Below are positions 8,373-16,703 of a stretch of 64,000 bases of DNA, piece after piece. The notes under the pieces were generated by a model, which did not search any database, was not told the DNA's origin, and saw nothing but the letters and a program-made list of their open reading frames with translations. This DNA is from Mesorhizobium terrae (GTDB lineage Bacteria > Pseudomonadota > Alphaproteobacteria > Rhizobiales > Rhizobiaceae), in NCBI RefSeq assembly GCF_008727715.1, contig NZ_CP044218.1, forward strand, positions 4,357,501 to 4,421,500, written 5' to 3'. Each line of letters starts with the position of its first letter. The stretch's first letter is position 1. The position numbers and the translations under genes were made by a program.

Positions 8373-9071
8373 TTATCGGGGTGCGTGGACGGTTTCGATG
8401 CCATTGGCACCCGCAACCACCGCCACTGACGCCAGCCCGATGAAAAGACCGTGCTCAACCACGCCGGGAATGGCGTGAAGGGCATTGGATAGCGCTCTTG
8501 TATTCGGAATGCGGCCAAAAGATGCATCGAGAATGAAATGACCGCCGTCTGTAACAAAAGGCTGGCCTCCCGTCATCCTCAATGTAATCGGCCCCGAAAG
8601 GCCGAGTTCAGCAGCCGCGGCCGCGACGGCGATTTCGGTGGCGCGCCGGCCGAAACGATTGACTTCGATGGGCAGCGGAAAGGCGCCAAGCGTTTCGACC
8701 AGCTTGGAGCGGTCGGCGATGACGATCATGCGCGCCGAGGCCGCCGCAACGATCTTCTCGCGCAGCAGCGCGCCGCCGCCGCCCTTGATCAGGGTCAGCT
8801 CCGGGTCGATCTCGTCGGCGCCATCGATGGTGAGGTCGAGTTCCGGCGTTTCGTCCAGCGTCGTCAGCGGCACGCCAAGCTCGCTGCACAGCGCCGCGGT
8901 TCGTTCGGAGGTCGGCACGCCGATGACGGTCATGCCGGTCGCAACCTTCTCGGCCAGCAATCGCACGAATTCTTCCGCGGTCGAGCCGGTGCCAATGCCC
9001 AGCCGCATGCCGTCCGTGACATGGGCGAGCGCGGCACGCGCGGCTTCGATCTTCAACTGCCTGGCATCCAT
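8373..9071 (-). CDS. rpiA: Ribose-5-phosphate isomerase A
   Basis: A 232-residue enzyme interconverting ribose 5-phosphate and ribulose 5-phosphate in the pentose phosphate pathway. The phosphate-binding loop [11 protein letters not shown] lies at about residues 25-35. The catalytic segments [20 protein letters not shown] and LLREKIVAA follow it. Length is typical. It is the first gene of a short operon with the DUF2059 gene. The next upstream gene is an unrelated hydrolase, 138 bp away on the same strand. Confidence 0.97.
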   Translation of the reverse strand: MDARQLKIEAARAALAHVTDGMRLGIGTGSTAEEFVRLLAEKVATGMTVIGVPTSERTAALCSELGVPLTTLDETPELDLTIDGADEIDPELTLIKGGGGALLREKIVAAASARMIVIADRSKLVETLGAFPLPIEVNRFGRRATEIAVAAAAAELGLSGPITLRMTGGQPFVTDGGHFILDASFGRIPNTRALSNALHAIPGVVEHGLFIGLASVAVVAGANGIETVHAPR

Positions 9072-9209
9072 GGTCGGAATTCGTCGCTCCGCGCCTTCGT
9101 TGCCGGGCTCCTAGCACTTTTGTCCGTCAGTTCAAAGGGCATGGCGGCCATACCCGACCTTGTCCCACATTCCATTCCCGCAACGGCTGGATACAGGGCG
9201 CGAAAGGCG

Positions 9210-10160
9210 CTAGCCGCTTACCGGTGGCGGGCTTCCGGCGGTGAAGGTGGTGCCGTCGAGCAGCCAGCCGAGAAAGGGCGGCCACAATGTCTGCGCGAAG
9301 CGCGAGCGGAAGAAGCCGAGATGGCCAACGGCACCGCCGGCATCGCCTGGCGATATCCAGCGCCGCTCGATCGGCGCGCCACTGAAATGACGCATGAACG
9401 AGACAACGGCCCGCTCCGTCCCCCACGGATCGTCGGTCATGCGCAGCGACAGGATCGGCGTGCGCACCTCGGCGAAACGCGCGGTCTCGGGCAGGCCGGG
9501 GTCGTCGAAGAAATAGTCCGGCATCGCACACCAGCGCGCCCAGTCGCGAAAGACGGTCGCCGGGATCGGTTCGCCGAGCCGCATCCATTTCGGCATGTCG
9601 CGAAACAGATAGGAGAGGGGCACGCCGACCAGGAACATGCGCGGACCGGCCCAGCGGTCGTCGAGGCCACGATGGTAACCCGACATCACCGCAACCATGC
9701 CGTAGCGCGTGAAGCGAGCGGAAATGCCGCCGAGGCCTAGCGCCTGGCCACCGTAGGATTGACCGACGCCGACCATGGTGTGGCCGGGCGCGACGGCGTC
9801 GAGCGTTCTGGCCGCCGCCGGCATGTCCAGCAACGGCCAGTCGGCCATGCCGATGCGCTTCGACCAGTTTTTCGGACGGGCGGAATCGCCGGTTCCGCGA
9901 TAGTCGTAGATCAAGGCGGCGCGTGCGCCGGCTTTGACCGCTGCCGCTGCGAAAGCGGAATAAAAGCCGCGTGGTACGGCGGTGGCCGAGGAGATCAGCA
10001 CCAGCGGCTTGTCGCCGTCACCTTCAAAAAGAGTGCCGGTGAGTGGAAAGCCGTCGTCGGCGACGAAAGCGACGTCGCGCCGTCTGACGTCCGCGTCTTG
10101 GCGGTTGTCCAGAGACTGAGCCGCGGCAGGGTGGGAGGGCTGCGCCAGGGAAGAGGCCAT
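9210..10160 (-). CDS. Alpha/beta hydrolase
   Basis: A 316-residue serine hydrolase fold protein. The nucleophile elbow GQSYGG places the catalytic Ser at residue 135. A candidate acid lies in MTDDPWGTE and the His in GAVGHLGFF. No signal peptide is present. The ATG at 10160 was chosen. The frame stays open upstream to 10571, but that stretch runs into the 3' end of the neighbouring transporter gene and has no hydrolase character. Substrate unknown. The family includes esterases and peptidase-like proteins annotated only as alpha/beta hydrolase. Confidence 0.85.
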   Translation of the reverse strand: MASSLAQPSHPAAAQSLDNRQDADVRRRDVAFVADDGFPLTGTLFEGDGDKPLVLISSATAVPRGFYSAFAAAAVKAGARAALIYDYRGTGDSARPKNWSKRIGMADWPLLDMPAAARTLDAVAPGHTMVGVGQSYGGQALGLGGISARFTRYGMVAVMSGYHRGLDDRWAGPRMFLVGVPLSYLFRDMPKWMRLGEPIPATVFRDWARWCAMPDYFFDDPGLPETARFAEVRTPILSLRMTDDPWGTERAVVSFMRHFSGAPIERRWISPGDAGGAVGHLGFFRSRFAQTLWPPFLGWLLDGTTFTAGSPPPVSG

Positions 10161-10321
10161 CGGTCTCGCCTTCCATGCTGAAAGCGGCACGCTACCATTG
10201 ACGTGAACGTCAAAGTCAAGATGGCGCGCGGTTAGGCCGGATTTGCAAAGGCGCTTGACGTTCAGCGGCGTGTCGTTCCGGGTTTGTATTAAGCCGGGAA
10301 CTGACGGATCGGCGGATGGCG

Positions 10322-12367
10322 TTATTTCTGCCTCAGCCGCATGCGCGTGATGCGCAGCCAGCCATCTTCCTGCGGTGGTGTCTTGGCGATGGACCGCACG
10401 GGCGGGTTTGCCAGGATTGTGGTGAGTTCGGCCGGCAGTGTCGGCACCAGCGGCTTCTTGGTGGCGATGCCGTCGGCGATCGTCAGCACGCTGTGATAAA
10501 ACTCTGAGCCGGTCGCCGAGCGCGGCGCGATCGCCTCGTGCATGACGCTGATGACGATGGCGTCGGGACAATTGTCCTTGATCGCCTGATGGAATGCGGT
10601 CTTGCCATCGGGGTCGAGCGCGGCGGTCGCCTCGTCGAGGAACAGCAGGCCTGGCTGCTGCAACAGGATGCGGGCGACGATCAGTTTCTGCTTTTGCCCG
10701 CCGGACAGGATCTGATCCCAGCTATGGCCTTCGCGGCTGCCTTCGGCCAGATGCTCGATGAATTCACCCAGGCCCGCGTGATGCAGGGCGGCTGCGGCCT
10801 TGGTGTCGGAATGATCGTCGGGCGTGTCGGGCAGGCAGACGAGTTCCTTCAACGACACCGGCGGCAGCTTGACTTCCTGGGCTGCGTAGAAGGTTTTCAC
10901 GCCCTCGGGGAAAACGACGGTGCCGCGGCCATAGGCCCAGAGCCCGTTGATCGCCTTGATCAGCGAGGTCTTGCCGCTGCCGGATTCGCCCTTGAGGAAG
11001 GTCCATTCACCGCGCCGGAAGCGCAGGCGTTCGGTGGTCAGGAACGGCGCGGCATCGGCGCCTTTCTGCATCAGTTCCAGATGCTGGATGGTCAGGCCGA
11101 ACACCGGGTTCTGCTGCGTGTAGCGGAAGTCGGACTGGCCGGTCTGGCGGTAGAATTCAGCCGGCTGCCGCACATTCTCGATCGCCTCGGCCAGTTCGAT
11201 GACACGGCGGCTGTTGGCGCGCAGCGTGGCGATGGCCGGCATGACGTGGATGAACCAGGAACATTGGCTGATCAGCGAATTCACCAGTTCGGCGCCGGTG
11301 ATGTAGCCCTTGAGGTCGATCCGGTTGTGGATGAACGGCACCAGACCCGGCGTATAGGCGATGATGCGCGCGCCGACGAAATTGTAGACCAGTTCGAAGG
11401 ACGAATAGCCGGCATTGACGCGGTTGAGGCGCGACCATGTCTGGTCGATGTCGCTGTAGAGCCGGTCGTGCATGGCTTTCTGCACGTTCTCGCCGCGCGA
11501 GGCAGCGACATGGAAGGAACGGCGCAGCAGCGTCGTCAATTCGCCGCGATAGCTGCCTTCTGCCTGCTGCATCCTGACCGACAGGCGCTCGAGCATGCCG
11601 CCGAGCTTCATGGCGATCCAGGTGTTGGCCGGCACATAGGCGGCGACGACGACCAGCGCCAGAACCGCGCTGCCATAGTCGCCGAGGAATTCGAGCCCGG
11701 CGACTTCGGTGGAGTCGGCGATCAGCTTCTGGCCGACGAAGAACAGGGAGGTGGCAACCGCCAGCACGCCCATGGCGAGGCCGATGGCGCCGCCGGTCAT
11801 GTCCTTGATCGATTCCTGCACGCGCTGGTCGATATTGTCCGGTGCGCCGGCATCCGAGCTGTGCTGGGCATGGAAATGCGTATGATTGGGGTCGAGCAGC
11901 GCTTCGTTGAAGCGGCTGTTCAGCCAGCCGCGCCATTTGCGGTGCAATGTCGCTGAAACCAGCGTGCGGGCGCCGGTGATGACGGCGTCCTTGATCACGA
12001 CAAGCAGGACCAGCCAGCCGGCATTGGTCAGGAGCGTGGTGAGGGGGCTTGTGTTCGCGGCATCGTGGAAGAAGGCAATCGAATTGACCAGTTCGCCGGA
12101 CGCTTCGGCAAACCACACACCCGCCTTGCTGGAAAGAGCCGTTAAAAGCGCGATGACCGCGGCCAGTGCCCAGGCTTCCCGCCACCGGTTGGAGAACCAG
12201 TAGGCTCGCATAAGGCCCCAGAATCCGCGCATGGAGGAGACCGGCGTCCGGGTTGGCGACGTATCCGCACCGCGGCGCCGCCGTCTCAGCATTGAATGGC
12301 TCGGTCTATCGACCCGAATCACTTCCCGCCCAAACCTCTTCAGTTCTGTTACAGAGCGTAACAGCAA
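10322..12367 (-). CDS. BacA/SbmA-type peptide transporter fused to an ABC ATPase domain
   Basis: Up to 681 residues. The N-terminal half (about 50-400) is an SbmA/BacA-like membrane domain with the family hallmark RKWRGWLNSRFNEALLD and IDQRVQESIKD. The C-terminal half is an ABC ATPase with Walker A GESGSGKTSLIKAI, signature LSGGQKQK and Walker B GLLFLDEATAALD. Architecturally it resembles Bradyrhizobium BclA and other ATPase-bearing BacA relatives, which import antimicrobial or symbiotic peptides, rather than SbmA/BacA proper, which lack the ATPase and use the proton gradient. The first 45 residues are Arg-rich and poorly conserved. The Met codons at 12292 or at the MRGFWG segment are alternative starts. 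Peptide uptake is inferred from family. Confidence 0.85.
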   Translation of the reverse strand: MLLRSVTELKRFGREVIRVDRPSHSMLRRRRRGADTSPTRTPVSSMRGFWGLMRAYWFSNRWREAWALAAVIALLTALSSKAGVWFAEASGELVNSIAFFHDAANTSPLTTLLTNAGWLVLLVVIKDAVITGARTLVSATLHRKWRGWLNSRFNEALLDPNHTHFHAQHSSDAGAPDNIDQRVQESIKDMTGGAIGLAMGVLAVATSLFFVGQKLIADSTEVAGLEFLGDYGSAVLALVVVAAYVPANTWIAMKLGGMLERLSVRMQQAEGSYRGELTTLLRRSFHVAASRGENVQKAMHDRLYSDIDQTWSRLNRVNAGYSSFELVYNFVGARIIAYTPGLVPFIHNRIDLKGYITGAELVNSLISQCSWFIHVMPAIATLRANSRRVIELAEAIENVRQPAEFYRQTGQSDFRYTQQNPVFGLTIQHLELMQKGADAAPFLTTERLRFRRGEWTFLKGESGSGKTSLIKAINGLWAYGRGTVVFPEGVKTFYAAQEVKLPPVSLKELVCLPDTPDDHSDTKAAAALHHAGLGEFIEHLAEGSREGHSWDQILSGGQKQKLIVARILLQQPGLLFLDEATAALDPDGKTAFHQAIKDNCPDAIVISVMHEAIAPRSATGSEFYHSVLTIADGIATKKPLVPTLPAELTTILANPPVRSIAKTPPQEDGWLRITRMRLRQK

Positions 12368-12750
12368 TTGATCATTTTTCGTTAAAATTATCTCCCGTTT
12401 ATCACCTGCGGTCTGTGATTGGTTTCACTTGCGTGGCGCATGTGCCACAGTTGCCCATTGGTAAGGCATTGTCCCGGCTGCGAATTGGGTCGGCGATCAA
12501 TCTTGTCCGGGTCCACCGGTCGGAAATTTCGGGCAGGGCGAATTGAAGCCGGCTCTGGTTTGCTCTCACCATCGCCGCGGCCGGTGTTTGGGGCCGCTAG
12601 CGTGGTCCTCGGCCGGCTCGGCAAGAACGTTCCAATCAAGGCGGGAAATGGTCTAGAATAGAAAACCGGCTTCCTGTATGGAGCCGCATCCCTATATGGG
12701 GCAAGGCGCGGGCGATCCGTTCCCCGCATGAAAGCGTGTTGGGTAAGACA
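12368..12750. other. Intergenic region between BacA-like transporter and DAHP synthase
   Basis: This 383-bp divergent gap has no convincing ORF. A TAGAAT -10-like hexamer at 12654-12659 could serve the DAHP synthase gene, but its upstream partner is poor. No intrinsic terminator and no leader peptide rich in aromatic residues was found. Confidence 0.4.
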
Positions 12751-14124
12751 ATGACGAAATGGTCCCCGAATTCCTGGAGAAGCAAGCCGATCCAGCAGGT
12801 GCCGGCGTATCCGGACCTTGCCGCGCTGAAGGAGACCGAAGCCCGCCTTGCTACCTTTCCGCCGCTCGTCTTCGCGGGTGAAGCGCGCAAGCTGAAGAAG
12901 CAGCTGGCCGCCGTCGCCAATGGCGAGGCCTTCCTTTTGCAGGGCGGCGACTGCGCCGAAAGCTTCGCCGAGCACGGCGCCGACAACATCCGCGACTTCT
13001 TCCGCGTGTTCCTGCAGATGGCCGTGGTGTTGACCTTCGCCGGCTCGCAGCCGGTGGTAAAGATCGGCCGCGTTGCCGGCCAATTCGCCAAGCCGCGCTC
13101 GTCCGACAACGAAACCAAGGGCGACGTGACCTGGCCGAGCTATCGCGGCGACATCATCAACGGCATCGAGTTCGACGAGAAGTCGCGCGTGCCGGACCCC
13201 GCCCGCCAGGAAATGGCCTATCGTCAGTCGGCAGCGACCCTGAACCTTTTGCGCGCTTTCGCGCAGGGCGGCTATGCGAGCCTCGAGAACGTGCATCGCT
13301 GGATGCTCGGCTTCGTCGCCGACAGCCCGCAGGCCGAGAAATACGAAGCGCTGGCCAATCGCATCACCGAGACGATGGATTTCATGCGCGCCGTAGGCAT
13401 CACCTCGGAAAGCAACTTCGCGCTGCGCGAAACAGACTTCTACACCAGCCATGAAGCCCTGCTGCTCGGCTACGAGGAAGCGTTGACCCGCGTCGATTCC
13501 ACCTCGGGCGACTGGTATGCCACCTCCGGCCACATGATCTGGATCGGCGATCGCACGCGCCAGCCCGATCACGCCCATATCGAATATTGCCGCGGCATCA
13601 AGAACCCGCTTGGCCTGAAATGCGGCCCGTCGCTGACGCCGGAAGGGCTGCTCGAATTGATCGACCTGCTCAACCCGGAAAACGAGCCGGGCCGGCTGAC
13701 GCTGATCGCGCGTTTCGGCTCCGACAAGGCGGCCGAGCATCTGCCGAAGCTGGTGCGCGCGGTGAAGAGCGAAGGCCGCAGCGTCGTCTGGTCATGCGAC
13801 CCGATGCACGGCAACACCATCACCGCCGCCGGCTACAAGACGCGGCCGTTCGAGCGCATTCTGAAGGAAGTGCAGACCTTCTTCGACGTGCACCAGGCCG
13901 AAGGCACCCATGCTGGTGGCATCCACATCGAGATGACCGGCAAGAATGTCACCGAATGCACGGGCGGTGCCCGCGCCATTACGGCGGAAGACCTGCAGGA
14001 CCGCTACCACACCCATTGCGATCCGCGCCTCAACGCCGATCAGTCGGTCGAACTGGCCTTCCTGGTCTCGGAACTGCTCAAGAAGAGCCATGTCCGCCAG
14101 CCGCATACGCAGGCCGCCGAGTAG
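12751..14124 (+). CDS. 3-deoxy-7-phosphoheptulonate synthase, class II
   Basis: A 457-residue DAHP synthase condensing phosphoenolpyruvate and erythrose 4-phosphate, the first step of the shikimate pathway. It is of the plant-like class II type. Diagnostic stretches are [11 protein letters not shown] (residues about 64-74), [14 protein letters not shown], and [10 protein letters not shown] near the C-terminal metal site. The start at 12751 ([15 protein letters not shown]) is the usual N-terminus. A GTG at 12736 would add only five residues. It stands alone, ending in a strong terminator. No aromatic-pathway neighbour is present. Confidence 0.96.
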   Translation: MTKWSPNSWRSKPIQQVPAYPDLAALKETEARLATFPPLVFAGEARKLKKQLAAVANGEAFLLQGGDCAESFAEHGADNIRDFFRVFLQMAVVLTFAGSQPVVKIGRVAGQFAKPRSSDNETKGDVTWPSYRGDIINGIEFDEKSRVPDPARQEMAYRQSAATLNLLRAFAQGGYASLENVHRWMLGFVADSPQAEKYEALANRITETMDFMRAVGITSESNFALRETDFYTSHEALLLGYEEALTRVDSTSGDWYATSGHMIWIGDRTRQPDHAHIEYCRGIKNPLGLKCGPSLTPEGLLELIDLLNPENEPGRLTLIARFGSDKAAEHLPKLVRAVKSEGRSVVWSCDPMHGNTITAAGYKTRPFERILKEVQTFFDVHQAEGTHAGGIHIEMTGKNVTECTGGARAITAEDLQDRYHTHCDPRLNADQSVELAFLVSELLKKSHVRQPHTQAAE

Positions 14125-14149
14125 GCAAGCAGGGTTGATTGGAGACGAG

Positions 14150-14181
14150 AAAAAGGCGCCGGCTGGATCGGCGCCTTTTTT
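14150..14181 (+). terminator. Bidirectional intrinsic terminator
   Basis: GGCGCCG (14155-14161) pairs with CGGCGCC (14169-14175) around a 7-nt loop. The stem is flanked by an A run on the left and a T run on the right that can extend it. It ends the DAHP synthase gene and, read on the minus strand, also the convergent DUF1127 gene. Confidence 0.85.
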
Positions 14182-14187
14182 GTGCGG

Positions 14188-14484
14188 TCAACCGGCAGAC
14201 ACGTCTTCGTTCACGCTGATGCGCGGCCGCGTCGGACCCGAGCGCGAGTTGGAGCCGCCGCCAGGCGGGGTTCCGCCGGATCGCGGGAACAGGACGTCGA
14301 GGGCGGGCGGCTCGCGCAGCCTGAGATAAGAATGCTCGTCGTCTCGCCACAGGCCGATGTCGCGCAACTGCGCGGCGCTCATCCCGTGGAACGCTCCCGA
14401 ACGATCGATCTGGCGGATGCCGAGCGCATTGCGGCGCCGCGAAAGCCCGAACCACGCGAGCAAAGTCCTCAACAGCGCTTTCAT
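14188..14484 (-). CDS. DUF1127 domain protein
   Basis: A 98-residue protein. The DUF1127 motif is seen at about residues 14-48 (SRRRNALGIRQIDRSGAFHG then AQLRDIGLWRDD). DUF1127 proteins are short, Arg-rich and abundant in Rhizobiales. Some act in phosphate and RNA-turnover control, but this one has no assigned role. The C-terminal half is Gly/Pro/Ser-rich and probably disordered. It is longer than the minimal 45-50-residue DUF1127 proteins. It diverges from the LysR-type gene with a 108-bp intergenic region carrying a LysR-box-like palindrome, so it may be a target of that regulator. Confidence 0.8.
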   Translation of the reverse strand: MKALLRTLLAWFGLSRRRNALGIRQIDRSGAFHGMSAAQLRDIGLWRDDEHSYLRLREPPALDVLFPRSGGTPPGGGSNSRSGPTRPRISVNEDVSAG

Positions 14485-14555
14485 GCCAGGCCTCGAGATT
14501 GGGTAAATCCTACGAGGGCAAGATGGTGAGCGCGGGCTGGTCTGACAAAGCGAAA

Positions 14556-14572
14556 TATCGCTATCTGCGATA
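14556..14572. promoter_or_regulatory. LysR-type operator palindrome
   Basis: TATCGC-TATCT-GCGATA is a perfect 6-bp-armed palindrome containing a T-N11-A core (14558-14570), the classical LysR-family recognition pattern. It lies 20 bp before the LysR-type start codon and 72 bp from the divergent DUF1127 start, as expected for autoregulation plus control of a divergent target. Confidence 0.65.
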
Positions 14573-14592
14573 AAGAATGCTTATGTATCGGC

Positions 14593-15495
14593 ATGAAGCT
14601 GCCGCCTATTGCCGCCATTCGGGCCTTTGAGGCTGCCGCCAGGCATCAGAGTTTCACGCGCGCGGCCGAGGAACTCGGCATGACGCAGGCGGCGGTCAGC
14701 TATCAGATAAAGCTGCTGGAAGAGCGTATCGGCGTTCCGCTGTTCGTGCGTGAGCCCAGACAGGTCACATTGACGGCGGCCGGCCGCAAGCTGTCGCCGA
14801 AGGTTACCGAGGCTCTCGACCTGCTTGGCTCGGCTTTCGTCGAAGTGGTTGAGAAGCCTGATCTTCATCTGATCATATCGGTTCTGCCGACAGTCGCATC
14901 CACCTGGCTTGTTCCTCGGCTGTCCTCTTTCCAGGCCGCCAATCCCGAGATCAGGATCAAGGTGCATACCTCGAACGACCTCGTCGACTTCGCCAGGGAA
15001 GACATCGACATCATGATCCGGGGCAGCGACAATGTGCTGCCCGAGCATGAGGTTTTCGCGTTGTTTCCGATGGAATATGCGCCGGTCTGCACCGCCGACT
15101 TCCGGGAACGGCATTCAATCGTGAACCCTGCCGATCTGCTGAAAATACGCCGGTTCGGCGCACAGAGCTGGTGGGCGTCCTGGCTTGCGGGAGCCGGCGT
15201 ACAGACCGGCGACGACAATCGCATGGATCTGGTGGTTGGCGTCCAGACCATCGATGTCGCCCTGACCTTGCAGGGACAAGGCGTCGCCATGGTGATGCCA
15301 ATATTCTTCGCCGATGAAATGAAAAGCGGCCGCCTGATACGGCCTTTCCAGTATGTCGGACGCGACGACCGCAGCTACAGCCTCGTCTATCCGAAATCGC
15401 GTCACCGGTCGCGCAAGATCCGGCTGTTCCGCGATTGGGTCATCGCCGAGGCGGAAGCGACGCGATCAGCCTTTGCCGCGATCCCAAATCAGTGA
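14593..15495 (+). CDS. LysR-family transcriptional regulator (GcvA-like subgroup)
   Basis: A 300-residue regulator. The winged helix-turn-helix occupies about residues 1-65 (AIRAFEAAARHQSFTRAAEE then LGMTQAAVSYQIKLLEE). The GcvA-like pattern of Pro-rich start and VSYQIK recognition helix is clear. Residues 90-295 form the co-inducer domain with RISV-like strands and RGSDNVLPEHE. Effector unknown. A LysR box lies immediately upstream. Its 3' end overlaps the convergent RES toxin gene by 30 bp. Confidence 0.93.
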   Translation: MKLPPIAAIRAFEAAARHQSFTRAAEELGMTQAAVSYQIKLLEERIGVPLFVREPRQVTLTAAGRKLSPKVTEALDLLGSAFVEVVEKPDLHLIISVLPTVASTWLVPRLSSFQAANPEIRIKVHTSNDLVDFAREDIDIMIRGSDNVLPEHEVFALFPMEYAPVCTADFRERHSIVNPADLLKIRRFGAQSWWASWLAGAGVQTGDDNRMDLVVGVQTIDVALTLQGQGVAMVMPIFFADEMKSGRLIRPFQYVGRDDRSYSLVYPKSRHRSRKIRLFRDWVIAEAEATRSAFAAIPNQ

Positions 15496-16239
15496 ACCGA
15501 GCCGGGGGTCGCCTGAAAAGGCCGCCCGGTCGAAACCGATGCGGCGCGGCGGGAATTCGCAGAGCGCCTGCACGCCGGACGCGCCGATGCGCACGCGCCA
15601 GGTCTGCCATTCCTGCGGCTGCGATCGTGTGAAGACGCGGCAGCCAAGCAGCGCGACATTGACGCCTTCCGGATCACGCACCGACCGGTAGCGGATCGCC
15701 TCGGCGCCGGCCTCCCGCGCGGCCTCGGCCAGTGCTTGGCAAGGCGCGTAGTCGGTCGGGTGGGTCCAGGCGGCTTCGTCCCGGTCGAGCGGCGGGCGGG
15801 TGAGGTCGATGGCCTTGCCAGTGGCGTAGCTTATGGAGAAGGCCGTGTATTCGGCGGCGTCGCGCGGCCATGGCGTGTCGAGCGATTCGGCGAAGAACAG
15901 CAGCCGGTAGAACGACATTTCCGCCACCGCCGTGGCGATGGTCTCGGCGGCATAATAGACGCCCAGCGTCCTGCCGGCGCGGCGGAAGCGCGACCCGTAG
16001 GGGTAGACCGAGCCGTAGCGGAATGGTGTGGCGAGCAGGTAGTGCAGGTGCCGGCATTCCAGCGGGATATGCGGCTTGGTATCCTCGATCAACTCTTCCA
16101 GCAGCGCCTGCTCGTCCAGTGTGTCGACGAGTTTCAGGGTCGAGACGTGGTGCTGCGCCTCGACCATGCGCCAGCACTGGCCTTTGAGGCTGACTGCCTC
16201 AGACGAGAGCGCGGCGGGCGTCCAGATAGGCGATGACAT
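15466..16239 (-). CDS. RES-domain toxin
   Basis: A 257-residue RES-family toxin. Proteins of this family (Res, MbcT) destroy NAD+ in the cell. The domain shows conserved RES residues: CWRMVEAQHHVSTLKLVDTL at the start, LATPFRYGSVYPYGSRFRRA with the catalytic Arg/Tyr region, YYAAETIATAVAEMSFYR, and a late Ser/Asn-like patch. The start at 16239 (MSSPIWTPAALSSE) gives a 41-bp overlap with the antitoxin gene and includes the family-typical WTPAALSSE stretch. Met at 16167 is an alternative that would cut the domain. The antitoxin gene precedes it, the standard order for this module. Confidence 0.88.
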   Translation of the reverse strand: MSSPIWTPAALSSEAVSLKGQCWRMVEAQHHVSTLKLVDTLDEQALLEELIEDTKPHIPLECRHLHYLLATPFRYGSVYPYGSRFRRAGRTLGVYYAAETIATAVAEMSFYRLLFFAESLDTPWPRDAAEYTAFSISYATGKAIDLTRPPLDRDEAAWTHPTDYAPCQALAEAAREAGAEAIRYRSVRDPEGVNVALLGCRVFTRSQPQEWQTWRVRIGASGVQALCEFPPRRIGFDRAAFSGDPRLGSLIWDRGKG

Positions 16240-16579
16240 CGACAAGCCCGGCAATGGTGAGCATTTTTTCCAGCGGCTTGCCGCCAAGCGCGGTGTTGGT
16301 GTTGCGCAACCAGGACCGCGCCACCGTCTCGTCGCCCCCGGTAATGGCGTCCAGCGAGCGGAACAGGCGAACGAACAGCACGGCCAGTTCGAACGGCTTG
16401 GAACCCTTGTCGAGCAGGAAGTCGTTCTTGCGCATGCGCGAGACCGTGGCCTCGGAGACGCCGATGATCGAGGACAGCGCGCGCGCGGTGACATCGAGCC
16501 GCTCGGCGGCACGCAACGTCGCCTTGGTGATGACGGCGTTTTCTTCGGTTCTCGGCGTTATGGCGATCCTGGTCGACAT
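16199..16579 (-). CDS. Xre/MbcA/ParS-family antitoxin
   Basis: A 126-residue antitoxin for the RES toxin encoded immediately downstream. Residues about 20-60 form an Xre-like helix-turn-helix (LDVTARALSSIIGVSEATVS). The C-terminal half is the DUF2384 toxin-binding domain, ending ARSWLRNTNTALGGKPLEKM then LTIAGLVDVIAYLDARR. Start at 16579 is supported by AAAGGA eight bases upstream. A longer in-frame start at 16654 lacks a binding site. A TATATT -10-like hexamer (16605-16600, minus) lies close upstream, so the leader would be very short, and autorepression by the HTH is likely by family analogy. Confidence 0.88.
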   Translation of the reverse strand: MSTRIAITPRTEENAVITKATLRAAERLDVTARALSSIIGVSEATVSRMRKNDFLLDKGSKPFELAVLFVRLFRSLDAITGGDETVARSWLRNTNTALGGKPLEKMLTIAGLVDVIAYLDARRALV

Positions 16580-16703
16580 GATTGATCCTTTCTGCAGCAA
16601 ATATAGTGCAAGAAAGTTCATCAGGAAAGAGGTGGGGCCGGCAAGAATCGACAACTGGCCTTGCGGATGGCCCGCATCGCGCCAGACCCAGGGGTGGGTG
16701 GCG

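Noticed and set aside
10161..10571. Upstream extension of the alpha/beta hydrolase frame
   Set aside because: It runs antisense-free but overlaps the end of the transporter gene, has no hydrolase-like sequence, and a good ATG exists at 10160.
12388..13740. A 450-codon minus-strand frame opposite DAHP synthase
   Set aside because: The plus-strand frame encodes an unmistakable class II DAHP synthase; the opposite frame is a GC-driven shadow.
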